Below, one piece after another: positions 1 through 7,501 of a stretch of 64,000 nt of DNA (the first letter of the stretch is position 1; every line of letters begins with the position of its first letter). Source of the DNA: Oscillospiraceae bacterium (GTDB lineage: Bacteria > Bacillota > Clostridia > Oscillospirales > SIG627). The notes beneath the pieces are model-generated. The model made no database searches. It was not told where the DNA came from and saw only the letters and a program-made list of their open reading frames with translations. The stretch spans positions 29,005 to 93,004 of the forward strand of contig SVQO01000002.1 in NCBI GenBank assembly GCA_015065325.1, written 5' to 3'. The position numbers and the translations under genes are program-made.

Positions 1-389
1 TCATAATGCTCGGGAGAGCTTTTGATGTCCATTGCGATATAATCGATCTGACCCGTAGCGAGAAGTGCTTCCAGGGCGGCAGGATCCGATCCGTTGGTAT
101 CCAGCTTCACCGAAAAGCCCATATTTTTTACTTGTTTCACAAAATCCGACAGGTCCGGTTGCAGGAGAGGCTCGCCTCCCGTAACGCAGACACCCTCCAG
201 AATTCCCCTTCTCCCGGCAAGGTAAGAAAGCACTTCCTCCTCCAGATTTGCGCTCTCGCGCGGATTTAAAACCAGAGAAGCGTTGTGGCAAAAGGGACAG
301 CGCAGGTTGCAGCCACCGGTAAAAACGGTGCAGGCAACGCGGCCGGGAAAATCCAGAAGCGTCAGCTTTTGATAGCCTTGAACATTCAT
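1..389 (-). CDS. nrdG: Anaerobic ribonucleotide reductase activating protein (3' end outside window)
   Basis: Radical SAM activase that installs the glycyl radical on the class III ribonucleotide reductase NrdD, so the cell can make dNTPs without oxygen. The 129 codons present contain the iron-sulfur/SAM motif GGCNLRCPFC (Cys27, Cys31, Cys34) and the GGEP motif at 71-74. The N-terminus MNVQGYQKLTLLDFPG resembles the NrdG2/pyruvate-formate-lyase-activase-like subfamily. The start at 389 has the purine-rich site AAAGAGGAA upstream. The gene runs off the left edge in frame. It sits directly behind a consensus promoter with NrdR boxes, so it is probably the first gene of its transcript; nrdD, usually a neighbour, is not seen on the side that is visible. 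A paralogous glycyl-radical activase is the main alternative, but the NrdR boxes favour NrdG. Confidence 0.88.
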   Translation of the reverse strand, partial: MNVQGYQKLTLLDFPGRVACTVFTGGCNLRCPFCHNASLVLNPRESANLEEEVLSYLAGRRGILEGVCVTGGEPLLQPDLSDFVKQVKNMGFSVKLDTNGSDPAALEALLATGQIDYIAMDIKSSPEHY

Positions 390-419
390 TGAGATTCCTC
401 TTTCTTTTGTTGCCTTGCA

Positions 420-448
420 AGTATATCACAAGTCTTGTGGTTCGTCAA
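420..448 (-). promoter_or_regulatory. Sigma-A promoter of nrdG
   Basis: On the minus strand TTGACG (443-448) and TATACT (420-425) are separated by exactly 17 bp, and the -10 lies about 30 bp before the nrdG start. The spacer holds the palindrome CACAAG-A-CTTGTG, so a repressor bound there would cover the promoter core. Confidence 0.85.
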
Positions 449-503
449 GCAAAAAACACAAGATATTGTGTTTTTACGAAAAAGTGCAAACAATATCTTG
501 TGT
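426..503. promoter_or_regulatory. Tandem NrdR boxes
   Basis: Two 16-bp sites, ACACAAGATATTGTGT (456-471) and AAACAATATCTTGTGT (488-503), match the known NrdR box pattern (acaCwAtATaTwGtgt) and start 32 bp apart, the spacing typical of paired NrdR boxes. A third palindrome (about 426-440, CACAAG-T-CTTGTG) lies between the -10 and -35 and is one base shorter in the middle. NrdR is the ATP/dATP-sensing repressor of ribonucleotide reductase genes; binding is inferred. Confidence 0.8.
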
Positions 504-517
504 TATGGGATTTTGTG

Positions 518-558
518 CAAAAGAAACGCCCCTCCTCCCGAAAGTGGGGAAAAGGGGC
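518..558 (-). terminator. Probable intrinsic terminator of the small lipoprotein gene
   Basis: GCCCCT (528-533) pairs with AGGGGC (553-558) with further C-rich/G-rich pairing inside. On the minus strand the stem is followed by GTTTCTTTTG, a moderate U-rich tail. It separates the lipoprotein gene from the nrdG promoter. Confidence 0.6.
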
Positions 559-592
559 ATTCCGCAAGGCTTTTCAGCCCTTTGTTTCTCTT

Positions 593-952
593 TCAGATCC
601 GGTGAAAAATCAGACTCTCCTCACCCTTTTTGGAAAGAGTCAATTTTGAATCGGAAACGGAAAAGGTAAAAGTTTTCTCCGTGCCGTCACTTTTAATGGT
701 CAACCGATTTCCCTCGGCATACCAGGAGCCGAAGGGGATGGAAAAAGGAATGTCGTCTCCTTGCTTCTGCTCCACGAAGATCTCCCCCTCCTCGGTGAAG
801 TGATACACCATAGAATAGGTTCCCAGCTCCTCGTCGCTTCCCTCGGTTTCCCAACGGCCGACCAAAGCCTTGTGATCTGCGTTTGAGCAAGACAGAAAGG
901 CAAAGGGCAAAAGTAAAACAAGCGCAAGCACAAGGCACGATACGCGTTTCAT
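593..952 (-). CDS. Small lipoprotein, lipocalin/DUF5640-like
   Basis: A 119-residue predicted lipoprotein. Residues 1-22 form a signal sequence ending in a lipobox-like FLSC. The mature part has the LVGRWE opening followed by alternating strands (EIFVEQ, WYAEGNRLTIK, TFTFSVSDSKLTL), the pattern of small secreted lipocalin-like domains such as DUF5640. The start at 952 is preceded by GGGGG at good distance and by a consensus promoter. No specific ligand or partner can be deduced. It is monocistronic, between spoIIE and nrdG on the same strand. Confidence 0.6.
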   Translation of the reverse strand: MKRVSCLVLALVLLLPFAFLSCSNADHKALVGRWETEGSDEELGTYSMVYHFTEEGEIFVEQKQGDDIPFSIPFGSWYAEGNRLTIKSDGTEKTFTFSVSDSKLTLSKKGEESLIFHRI

Positions 953-983
953 CCATTTTCCCCCTTTCCTTTTCTTCTTCCAT

Positions 984-1012
984 ATTATGAACGAAAGACC
1001 CGGGTTTGTCAA
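984..1012 (-). promoter_or_regulatory. Sigma-A promoter of the small lipoprotein gene
   Basis: Minus-strand TTGACA (1007-1012) and CATAAT (984-989) with a 17-bp spacer, about 30 bp before the start codon. It lies between the spoIIE stop codon and the lipoprotein gene, so the two are separately expressed. Confidence 0.7.
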
Positions 1013-1043
1013 TGGTTTTCTTTAAAATCAGTAAATATTTTAT

Positions 1044-3503
1044 TCATTTACTATTCATAACTCGCACAACGGAAACGCTCAGGTCGTCTCCCGCCTCGCC
1101 CTGCTCCTGTGCAAAGCGGAAAATACGGTCGCAAAGCTCCGTTGCGCTTTCAAAGCTTCTTTCGGCAAACAGAGAGACCAGAGCACTGCGTTCCTCTCCC
1201 TGCTCCACGCCGTCGGAGAGAAGAATGATAAAATCTCCGGGGAACAGGCGGAAGGAGGTCTGCTCCGCACACATACTACGCAAAACCCCTGCGGGAGGCG
1301 TACGGGATTCGATGCGGTGCAGTCTGTCCCCTCGCAAAACGTAAGAGGGCGCCGCACCCGCTTTGATAAAATGTGCTTCCCCCATCAGAAGATCGATCTC
1401 CAAAAGATCCACGGTGGTAAAGGTTTCGTCGGTCTTGCTCATCAAAAATGCATTGAGCATTTCAAGGGTCACGTTTTTCGGGGTAGCACAGTGCATCAGT
1501 TTTTCAATGAAAATAGCGGCAAGACGGCTGGTAAAGGCAGCTTCCCTTCCGCTTCCCATTCCGTCGCAGATCAAAGTATAGAAATAATTTTGCGCCGTTT
1601 CAAAAAATCCCACGTGATCTCCGCTGACGCTTTCTCCCCGCTTGGTACAGCCGGACTTTGCACATTCCAAACTCAGCAGTCTTGCCCTGCGCAAACGCAT
1701 GACCACGCAGTCCTCCAGCATCATAAAATCCGGCCCCGAAAAGCGACAGGAGAACGCCTTTCCGAATGCCTGTTGGATCCGTTCCGCGCAATGGCTCACC
1801 CGTTCCACCGAAACACCGTACACGTCGATCTTCATTTCTCTGACGCCGAATACGGCAACGCGGCGATAGGAGATCCCCAGCTCCTTCAACGCTTTTTTTG
1901 CCGTGCTTTCCAGAGTGGGATTGTACTCCAATTCGCGGTCCAGCTCTCCGGCAGTGCTTTTCAACAAGCGGGAGACCGAGCTGTACTCCCCCGCCAGAAG
2001 TCTGGTCTTATTGTTTTTCAAGAAGCTGCCGTTGATCTCTCCGAAGCGGCGGTTGATGGTCTCAACCAGTTGAGAAAGAGAAATACATTTTGAACGCAAA
2101 GGCTCCGAAAAATCCTCCTGCACCACCTTCCCCGCCGTCAACAGCTTTGCCGCCACGTTTGCAGTGGATTCCACGGCAGACGCCTGCTCCTTGCCCCAGC
2201 AGACGCCGGAGAGCGAGCAACGGGAGCAGTGCTCGGCACAGCAATCGGAGACCAGACGGCTACTATCCGAGATCGTCGGCTTTTTGATGGTATCGCTCAC
2301 CGTATAAAACACCTCCGACAAGGAAGAAAACGCTTCACTGAGCTTGCGCAGCTTTTGCCTTGCCGCACGCGTTCCCTCCTTTCGCAAGGGATCGGTCTCC
2401 AACCGTTTTTGCTGCTGCCGCTCCTTTTTCCCGGGCAACAAATGCAGCAGAGGAAAAAACAGTGCCAAAGCACACAAAAAATCCGCAGTGAAAAATCCGA
2501 AGCTTTCCAAGCCCTCACTGTACATACAGTAGCCGCAGGCGGATACGAAGGAGACCATCATCGCCACGTAGGCGGAATAGTCGAAAAACAGCCCTGCGAA
2601 AAATCCACCCACCGCCAATGCGGGCGATACCTCGGGGGAAAGCTGTGCCATCCCGCCGATCATTCCCGCCGCCGCACCGTACAACGGTCCTCTGGTTCCG
2701 GAAAGCGTAAGGGAAAGCAGAACCGCCAGCACGAAGGACACGGAAACGTTTGCCACCTGCACTTCCCGAATGGTATGGAGAAAAAGATACGCAAGGGCAA
2801 AATTCGCTCCCTGGGCGTAAACCCGTCTTTTTGAGGAAAGCCCCGCTGCCGCCTCTCCGGCTCCAACCTCCATATAAAAGCCGCAAAGCAGATAGGAAAA
2901 AACGGGAGTAATGATTCCCGCGCTCACGGCGGCGAATACCCCGCGAACGGTAAAGTTCTCCAGCGCTGCCAAAAGCAGGGACAGCCCCACCGAGACGAAG
3001 GCGGAAAAGGTAACCCGCGCAAGACGTGCCTCATCCATTTTCCCTCCGCTGACTCCTGCCCGTGCCAAAAAGAAGATCAAATACGCCAAAAGATAGAAAA
3101 ATCCGTTTGATTCCAAAAACGCCGTAGAAGATAAAACCCCTGCGAACACGGTGAGGATCACCGCCGTTTCAAGGGTTCTTACCTCTTTCTTTTTTTCCGT
3201 TACCGTGATGCGTCTTCCCAGAGCGGCAAGCAGGGCAAAGCCCGCCGGATACACCCCCAGCGGAAAGCGTGCCAGGGAGACTACGGCAGATATTACGAAA
3301 ATACCCGAGAACAGCAAGACCCCGAGCACCGCGCTTTTCATCCGTCTCGCCTCCCGCTCTCCTTCCTTTACGCAAAGTTCAGCGAAGGAATCCGCCACCG
3401 CGCCCATTCCTGCCGCAAGATACCGCGCCGCCGAAGCAAGCCTTTTCAAAGCACCTTTCTTTTCCGTGTTTTTTACCGTTGCCTGTTTCAAATTTTTTTC
3501 CAT
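1044..3503 (-). CDS. spoIIE: Stage II sporulation protein E, membrane PP2C phosphatase
   Basis: SpoIIE dephosphorylates SpoIIAA-P at the sporulation septum, which frees sigma-F in the forespore. The 819-residue product matches the family length. About ten hydrophobic segments fill residues 60-350, a Cys-containing coiled linker follows (380-590), and the C-terminal 190 residues form the PP2C domain with metal-binding motifs CDGMGSG (about 646-652), LSDGVEQG (about 760) and GDDLS (about 805). The start has AGGAAGTG upstream. Its substrate SpoIIAA and target SigF are coded at 59-60.5 kb in the same window. The upstream region carries a Spo0A-box-like TTCGACA next to a -10 with no clear -35, as in Spo0A-activated promoters. 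Confidence 0.93.
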   Translation of the reverse strand: MEKNLKQATVKNTEKKGALKRLASAARYLAAGMGAVADSFAELCVKEGEREARRMKSAVLGVLLFSGIFVISAVVSLARFPLGVYPAGFALLAALGRRITVTEKKKEVRTLETAVILTVFAGVLSSTAFLESNGFFYLLAYLIFFLARAGVSGGKMDEARLARVTFSAFVSVGLSLLLAALENFTVRGVFAAVSAGIITPVFSYLLCGFYMEVGAGEAAAGLSSKRRVYAQGANFALAYLFLHTIREVQVANVSVSFVLAVLLSLTLSGTRGPLYGAAAGMIGGMAQLSPEVSPALAVGGFFAGLFFDYSAYVAMMVSFVSACGYCMYSEGLESFGFFTADFLCALALFFPLLHLLPGKKERQQQKRLETDPLRKEGTRAARQKLRKLSEAFSSLSEVFYTVSDTIKKPTISDSSRLVSDCCAEHCSRCSLSGVCWGKEQASAVESTANVAAKLLTAGKVVQEDFSEPLRSKCISLSQLVETINRRFGEINGSFLKNNKTRLLAGEYSSVSRLLKSTAGELDRELEYNPTLESTAKKALKELGISYRRVAVFGVREMKIDVYGVSVERVSHCAERIQQAFGKAFSCRFSGPDFMMLEDCVVMRLRRARLLSLECAKSGCTKRGESVSGDHVGFFETAQNYFYTLICDGMGSGREAAFTSRLAAIFIEKLMHCATPKNVTLEMLNAFLMSKTDETFTTVDLLEIDLLMGEAHFIKAGAAPSYVLRGDRLHRIESRTPPAGVLRSMCAEQTSFRLFPGDFIILLSDGVEQGEERSALVSLFAERSFESATELCDRIFRFAQEQGEAGDDLSVSVVRVMNSK

Positions 3504-3539
3504 CGTTTCACTTCCTGTCCCTTGTTTTTTCGGACTCTC

Positions 3540-3573
3540 ATTGTAACACGCCGAAAAGAAAGGAATTGTCGAA
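3540..3573 (-). promoter_or_regulatory. Putative Spo0A-activated promoter of spoIIE
   Basis: On the minus strand TTCGACA (3567-3573), a perfect core 0A box, precedes TACAAT (3540-3545). The -35 position at the right spacing has no TTGACA-like hexamer, which fits activation by Spo0A bound around -35. Known: 0A boxes read TTCGACA/TGTCGAA. Inferred: that this one is used. Confidence 0.55.
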
Positions 3574-3647
3574 AGAGGAAAGGCAAAAAATCATATTTTT
3601 TTCTTTTCGGCACATACTAGAAGAAAAGAAGAAAGGAGTGTTTTTTT

Positions 3648-3923
3648 ATGAACCCAATGCCAATGATCCGCTCTGCCTGCGACTGTCTGAACAGCATCGT
3701 GCTCCGTCCCAAGTTGACCTTATCTCTGTCCTCCTTCAACCGGCGCACCGGTTCCTTTTCGGAGCAAAAAAGCATCAGTCTTTCCGCGGGAATCACCTTG
3801 CTTCGCGGGATCATGCTGTTGGCGGGCGGGATGGGCGTCGCCTACGGCGCCATGATGCTTTGCCGCGCCGGAAAAAAGAAAAAGCCGTGCCGTTCCATGA
3901 AAAAAAGCCGCAGACGGCTCTGA
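3648..3923 (+). CDS. Small basic protein with one hydrophobic segment, unknown function
   Basis: A 91-residue ORF with a strong ribosome binding site (AAAGGAGTG, 7 T's, ATG). It has a polar N-terminal half, one hydrophobic stretch at about 46-70 (ISLSAGITLLRGIMLLAGG and following) and a very basic C-terminus (KKKKPCRSMKKSRRRL). No family is recognised. It is divergent from spoIIE. Upstream, CATACTA at 3613-3619 resembles a sigma-F/G -10, but the best -35 (TCATA, 3591-3595) is 17 bp away, longer than usual, so forespore expression is only a guess. Confidence 0.55.
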   Translation: MNPMPMIRSACDCLNSIVLRPKLTLSLSSFNRRTGSFSEQKSISLSAGITLLRGIMLLAGGMGVAYGAMMLCRAGKKKKPCRSMKKSRRRL

Positions 3924-3990
3924 AAAGTAACGAATCCGTAAATTTTTTATGATAAAGGGAAAAAGACTGCTCTTTTCCGCATAAAAACAC

Positions 3991-4019
3991 TTGCTTTTTC
4001 TTTCTTTCTATGGTAGAAT
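3991..4019 (+). promoter_or_regulatory. Sigma-A promoter of rpsO-pnp
   Basis: TTGCTT (3991-3996), 17-bp spacer, TAGAAT (4014-4019). It is followed by a leader of about 135 nt before the rpsO start. Confidence 0.75.
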
Positions 4020-4037
4020 TTTCTTTGCTCCGTCTGT

Positions 4038-4127
4038 GGTAAGGCGGGCAAAAACAAACCGAATCCGTAACGCAGTGAAGGGGAAAACGTCTGTTTCTTC
4101 AAACGGACCGTTCACCTCGCCCTTGCC
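4038..4127 (+). promoter_or_regulatory. Structured leader RNA upstream of rpsO, likely S15 autoregulation
   Basis: The leader folds into nested helices: GGTAAGG (4038-4044) with CCTTGCC (4121-4127), GTGAA (4075-4079) with TTCAC (4111-4115), and GTCTGTTT (4089-4096) with AAACGGAC (4101-4108). S15 represses its own mRNA in several bacterial groups by binding a leader structure. A protein-binding role is inferred from position and folding only; no match to a specific known S15 motif is claimed. Confidence 0.55.
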
Positions 4128-4162
4128 GGGTTACAGGATCAGAATTTATGGAGGTGAAAACC

Positions 4163-4426
4163 ATGCTGAAAGAAGAAAAGCAGCAAATCATTACCACTTA
4201 CGCAACCAAAGAAGGCGACACCGGATCCCCTGAGGTCCAGATCGCGATCCTGACCTCGAGAATCAACACGCTCACCGAGCACCTCAAGGTCAACAAGAAG
4301 GACCACCACTCCCGCAGAGGTATGCTGAAGATGGTTGGTCACAGAAGAAATCTTCTGAACTACCTGCAGAAGAAGGACATCAACCGTTACAGAGCTATCA
4401 TCGAAAAGCTCGGTCTCAGAAAGTAA
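4163..4426 (+). CDS. rpsO: 30S ribosomal protein S15
   Basis: Primary 16S rRNA-binding protein of the small subunit platform. The 87-residue product has the family landmarks [17 protein letters not shown] and the basic [19 protein letters not shown] region that contacts the three-way junction of helices 20-22. The ATG at 4163 is chosen over the upstream in-frame ATG at 4148 because the latter lies inside the ribosome binding site GGAGGTG and 87 residues is the normal size. It is followed 12 bp later by pnp, the classical rpsO-pnp order. Confidence 0.97.
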   Translation: MLKEEKQQIITTYATKEGDTGSPEVQIAILTSRINTLTEHLKVNKKDHHSRRGMLKMVGHRRNLLNYLQKKDINRYRAIIEKLGLRK

Positions 4427-4438
4427 TCGGTCGGCAAT

Positions 4439-6535
4439 ATGTTTGAAAATCACAGAATCTTCAAATATGAGTTTGCCGGCAGACCTTTGATCATCGAAAC
4501 CGGTAAGATCAGCCAGCTGGCAAACGGATCTTGTCTGGTTCGCTACGGTGACACCTGCATTTTGGCAAACGCCACCGCAAGCGCTGCTCCCAGAGACGGC
4601 ATCGACTTTCTTCCCCTGTCCGTAGATTACGAGGAAAGACTTTATGCAGTGGGCCGTATCCCCGGCAGTTTTAACAGACGCGAAGGCAGACCCTCTACCA
4701 AAGCGATCCTGACCAGCCGTGTGATCGACAGACCCATCCGTCCCCTCTTCCCCAAGGATCTGAGAAATGACGTTTGCATTTCCCTTCTGACCCTTTCGGT
4801 AGATCAGGACAACTCTCCCGAGATCGCCGCTATGATCGGTGCATCCATCGCCCTGTCCATTTCCGATATTCCTTGGAACGGACCCATCGGCGGTGCTTTC
4901 GTCGGTATGGTTGACGGCAAGATCGTCATCAACCCCACCTTGGCAGAGAGAGAAAAGAGCACTCTGGAGCTCACCGTTGCAGCCAGCGAAAAGAAGGTCG
5001 TTATGATCGAAGCAGGCGCAAAGGAAGTTTCCGACGAGGAAATGTACAACGCCATCATGACCGCTTTCGAGGAGATCCGCGGTCTGGTTGCCTTTATCAA
5101 CAGCATCGTTGCCGAGATCGGAAAGCCTAAGTTCTCCTACCCCTCCTGTGAGGTTGACCACGATATGTTCGAGGCAATCAAGGAGTTTGCTATTGAGGAC
5201 GTAAAGGCTGCTCTCGACACCGACGACAAGACCGTACGCGACGAGCGTATGCAGGTGGTTTACGAGAAGATCTACGCCAAGTTCGACGAGATCTACCCCG
5301 ACAGCCGTCTGATGATCAACGAATGCGTTTACAAGCTGCAGAAGTTTGTGGTACGCCGCTGGCTCCTTGACGAGAAGAAGCGCGTTGACGGCAGAAGAAT
5401 GGACGAGATCAGACCCTTGGCTTCCGAGGTAGGTCTGATTCCCCGTGTGCACGGCTCCGGTCTGTTCACCAGAGGTCAGACACAGGTGCTCACCCTTGCA
5501 ACTCTCGGCTCCGTTTCCGATCAGCAGATGCTGGACGGTGTGGATACCGAAGAATACAAGAGATATATGCACCACTACAATATGCCCGGTTATTCCGTAG
5601 GCGAAGCCAAGGCATCCAGAAGCCCCGGCAGACGCGAGATCGGTCACGGTGCTCTCGCTGAAAGAGCCCTTGAGCCCGTTCTCCCCTCTCTCGAGGAATT
5701 CCCCTACACCATCCGTCTCGTTTCCGAGATCGTTTCTTCCAACGGCTCCACCTCTCAGGGCTCTATCTGCGGTTCTACCCTGGCTCTGATGGATGCGGGC
5801 GTACCGATCACCGCTCCCGTAGCAGGCATTTCCTGCGGCTTGATCACCGAGGGTGACGAGTGGGATACCATGATCGACATTCAGGGTCTGGAAGACTTCT
5901 TCGGCGATATGGACTTTAAGGTAGCAGGTACTCACAAGGGTATCACCGCTATTCAGATGGACCTGAAGATCGACGGTCTGACTCCCGAGATCATCAAGCA
6001 GGCTTTGGAGACCACCCACAAGGCAAGGCTCTATATCCTGGACGAGGTTATGCTCAAGGCGATCCCCGCTCCCAGAGAAGACGTATCCGAGTTTGCTCCC
6101 AAGATGATCTCCATGAAGATCCACCCTGACAAGATCCGCGAAGTAATCGGATCCGGCGGTAAGGTCATTCAGAAGATCTGTGCCGACACCGGTGCCAAGA
6201 TCGACATTGAGGACGACGGCAGCGTATTCATCTCCGCAGTAAACCGCGACAGCGCTTACGAGGCAAAGAAGATCGTTGACGCTATCGTATTCGAGCCCGA
6301 GGTAGGTATGGTATTCGACAACTGTACCGTTACCCGTCTGATGACCTTCGGCGCATTCGTTGAGTTTGCTCCCGGCAAGGAAGGGTTGGTTCACATTTCC
6401 AAGCTGGACAAGAAGCGCGTTGAAAAGGTAGAGGACGTTTGCAAAGTAGGCGACAAAATGAAAGTCAAACTCATTGAGATCGACGACAAGGGCAGAATCA
6501 ACCTCTCCCGCAAGGACGCAATGGACGAAGAATAA
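4439..6535 (+). CDS. pnp: Polynucleotide phosphorylase
   Basis: 3'-5' phosphorolytic exoribonuclease and polymerase of mRNA turnover, a homotrimer. The 698 residues hold the usual order: first RNase PH-like domain (about 10-140, with FNRREGRPS), an all-alpha linker, a second RNase PH domain (about 310-540, with the FTRGQTQVL and GHGALAERAL motifs), a KH domain with the GSGGK loop at about 570, and a C-terminal S1 domain (FGAFVEF, EGLVHIS). The length is normal for Firmicutes. The gene is co-transcribed with rpsO and ends at a strong terminator. The ribosome binding site is weak, which fits translational coupling to rpsO. Confidence 0.97.
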   Translation: MFENHRIFKYEFAGRPLIIETGKISQLANGSCLVRYGDTCILANATASAAPRDGIDFLPLSVDYEERLYAVGRIPGSFNRREGRPSTKAILTSRVIDRPIRPLFPKDLRNDVCISLLTLSVDQDNSPEIAAMIGASIALSISDIPWNGPIGGAFVGMVDGKIVINPTLAEREKSTLELTVAASEKKVVMIEAGAKEVSDEEMYNAIMTAFEEIRGLVAFINSIVAEIGKPKFSYPSCEVDHDMFEAIKEFAIEDVKAALDTDDKTVRDERMQVVYEKIYAKFDEIYPDSRLMINECVYKLQKFVVRRWLLDEKKRVDGRRMDEIRPLASEVGLIPRVHGSGLFTRGQTQVLTLATLGSVSDQQMLDGVDTEEYKRYMHHYNMPGYSVGEAKASRSPGRREIGHGALAERALEPVLPSLEEFPYTIRLVSEIVSSNGSTSQGSICGSTLALMDAGVPITAPVAGISCGLITEGDEWDTMIDIQGLEDFFGDMDFKVAGTHKGITAIQMDLKIDGLTPEIIKQALETTHKARLYILDEVMLKAIPAPREDVSEFAPKMISMKIHPDKIREVIGSGGKVIQKICADTGAKIDIEDDGSVFISAVNRDSAYEAKKIVDAIVFEPEVGMVFDNCTVTRLMTFGAFVEFAPGKEGLVHISKLDKKRVEKVEDVCKVGDKMKVKLIEIDDKGRINLSRKDAMDEE

Positions 6536-6544
6536 CAAGCAAAA

Positions 6545-6575
6545 GAAGCAGAGATTTTTCTCTGCTTCTTTTTTC
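6545..6575 (+). terminator. Intrinsic terminator of rpsO-pnp
   Basis: GAAGCAGAGA (6545-6554) pairs perfectly with TCTCTGCTTC (6559-6568), followed by TTTTTTC. The same stem core, AAGCAGAG, recurs in the terminators at 7291 and 10686. Confidence 0.93.
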
Positions 6576-6604
6576 TTGCCTAAACGCAAGCGTTATGATA
6601 TACT
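6576..6604 (+). promoter_or_regulatory. Sigma-A promoter of the SGNH hydrolase gene
   Basis: TTGCCT (6576-6581), 17-bp spacer, TATACT (6599-6604), directly after the pnp terminator. Confidence 0.7.
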
Positions 6605-6635
6605 TAAGGGGAAGAAAAGGAAAGAGGTTTCTATT

Positions 6636-7283
6636 ATGAAAAAAATCGTTCTGCTGGGAGATTCCATCCGTATGGGCTACGACAAATACGTAAAAATGGC
6701 GCTGGAGGACAGTGCCGAGGTATACTCTCCCAAGGAAAACTGCCGCTTTACGCCATACGTGCTTCGGTATCTGCACTCCTGGCTGAAAGAAAGCACGTTC
6801 GGCGAGGAAACGGACTGCATTCATTGGAACGCAGGACTTTGGGACTGCCTGGATCTGTTTGACGACGGGCCTACGGTTCCTCTTGAATTATACGAGCAGT
6901 ATATGCACCGCATTTGCCGCCGCATCCGAATGCTCTGTCCCAAAGCAAAGGTGATCTTTGCCACCTCCACGCCTGTCAACGAGGCAGGCTACAAAAACCC
7001 TCAAAAAACCCGACGGGAAAACCGCGTAATTCGTCAGTACAACGAAGTTGCGATCAAGGTAGTAACCCGGTACGGCTTTTTCGTCAACGATCTGTACTCC
7101 CTTCTGGAAAATGCTCCCCTCCATTGGTTTTCCGATAACAAAACCCACTATTACACCAAAGAAGGCACCAAAGCAATAACCGAAAAGGTCGTATCCGCCA
7201 TCGCACAGCACGTTGAAGTTGCCCCGAAGGAAATCAATTACACCACCTTTTTCCCCGAGAACAAAGAAGAAATCGGCTTTTAA
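6636..7283 (+). CDS. SGNH/GDSL-type hydrolase
   Basis: A 215-residue cytoplasmic (no signal peptide) SGNH-fold protein, a family of esterases, lipases and deacetylases. The N-terminal block I is VLLGDSIRMGY with the nucleophile in GDS; the middle carries VIFATSTPVNEAG; the C-terminal block V is DNKTHYYTKEGT, giving the Asp and His of the triad, with one residue more between them than the common DxxH. The start is set by AAAGAGG 8 nt upstream. It is a single-gene unit with its own promoter and a terminator shared with the converging feo operon. The substrate is unknown; carbohydrate de-esterification is typical of this subgroup. Confidence 0.75.
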   Translation: MKKIVLLGDSIRMGYDKYVKMALEDSAEVYSPKENCRFTPYVLRYLHSWLKESTFGEETDCIHWNAGLWDCLDLFDDGPTVPLELYEQYMHRICRRIRMLCPKAKVIFATSTPVNEAGYKNPQKTRRENRVIRQYNEVAIKVVTRYGFFVNDLYSLLENAPLHWFSDNKTHYYTKEGTKAITEKVVSAIAQHVEVAPKEINYTTFFPENKEEIGF

Positions 7284-7290
7284 CGCAAAA

Positions 7291-7323
7291 GGAAGCAGAG
7301 AAAATTCTCTGCTTCCTTTTTTT
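7291..7323. terminator. Bidirectional terminator between the SGNH gene and the feo operon
   Basis: GGAAGCAGAGAA (7291-7302) pairs perfectly with TTCTCTGCTTCC (7305-7316), followed by seven T's on the plus strand; the A-run upstream serves the converging feo transcript. Confidence 0.9.
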
Positions 7324-7327
7324 CGGA

Positions 7328-7480
7328 TCACGGCTTTTGATGCTCGCCGCACTTTCCTGAGCACTGCTTGGCGTAGGGACAGCCGATGCAGGTCTCACCG
7401 CGTTTTTTGGCACGGACAAGGTACCAAACGATACTGCCGACGATGGCAACTAAGATCAAAACAACGATAACGTTCGTCAC
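7328..7480 (-). CDS. FeoB-associated Cys-rich membrane protein
   Basis: A 50-residue protein beginning at a GTG codon (7480), with one transmembrane helix (residues about 3-22) and a short tail rich in cysteine (Cys31, Cys34, Cys40, Cys44 in CIGCPYAKQCSGKC). This is the pattern of the FeoB_associated family (PF12669), found downstream of feoB in many anaerobes and thought to help ferrous-iron transport. It starts 21 bp after the feoB stop and ends just before the operon terminator. Confidence 0.85.
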   Translation of the reverse strand: MTNVIVVLILVAIVGSIVWYLVRAKKRGETCIGCPYAKQCSGKCGEHQKP

Positions 7481-7501
7481 AGATAAAACCTCGTGTAAAT
7501 T

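Noticed and set aside
3591..3619. Sigma-F/G promoter for the ORF at 3648
   Set aside because: CATACTA is a good -10 match, but the only -35-like sequence is 17 bp away, beyond the usual spacing, so it is mentioned only as a possibility.
4148..4162. ATG at 4148 as the rpsO start
   Set aside because: It overlaps the ribosome binding site GGAGGTG; starting at 4163 gives the normal 87-residue S15 with proper spacing.
4139..6589. Long open frame antisense to pnp (and similar long frames antisense to the DUF5696, NHL, giant and aroB-pheA genes)
   Set aside because: Each lies fully opposite a gene with recognised domains, has no ribosome binding site, and its protein is compositionally odd (rich in Gly, His, Val or Arg). 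They follow from the codon use of the real gene.
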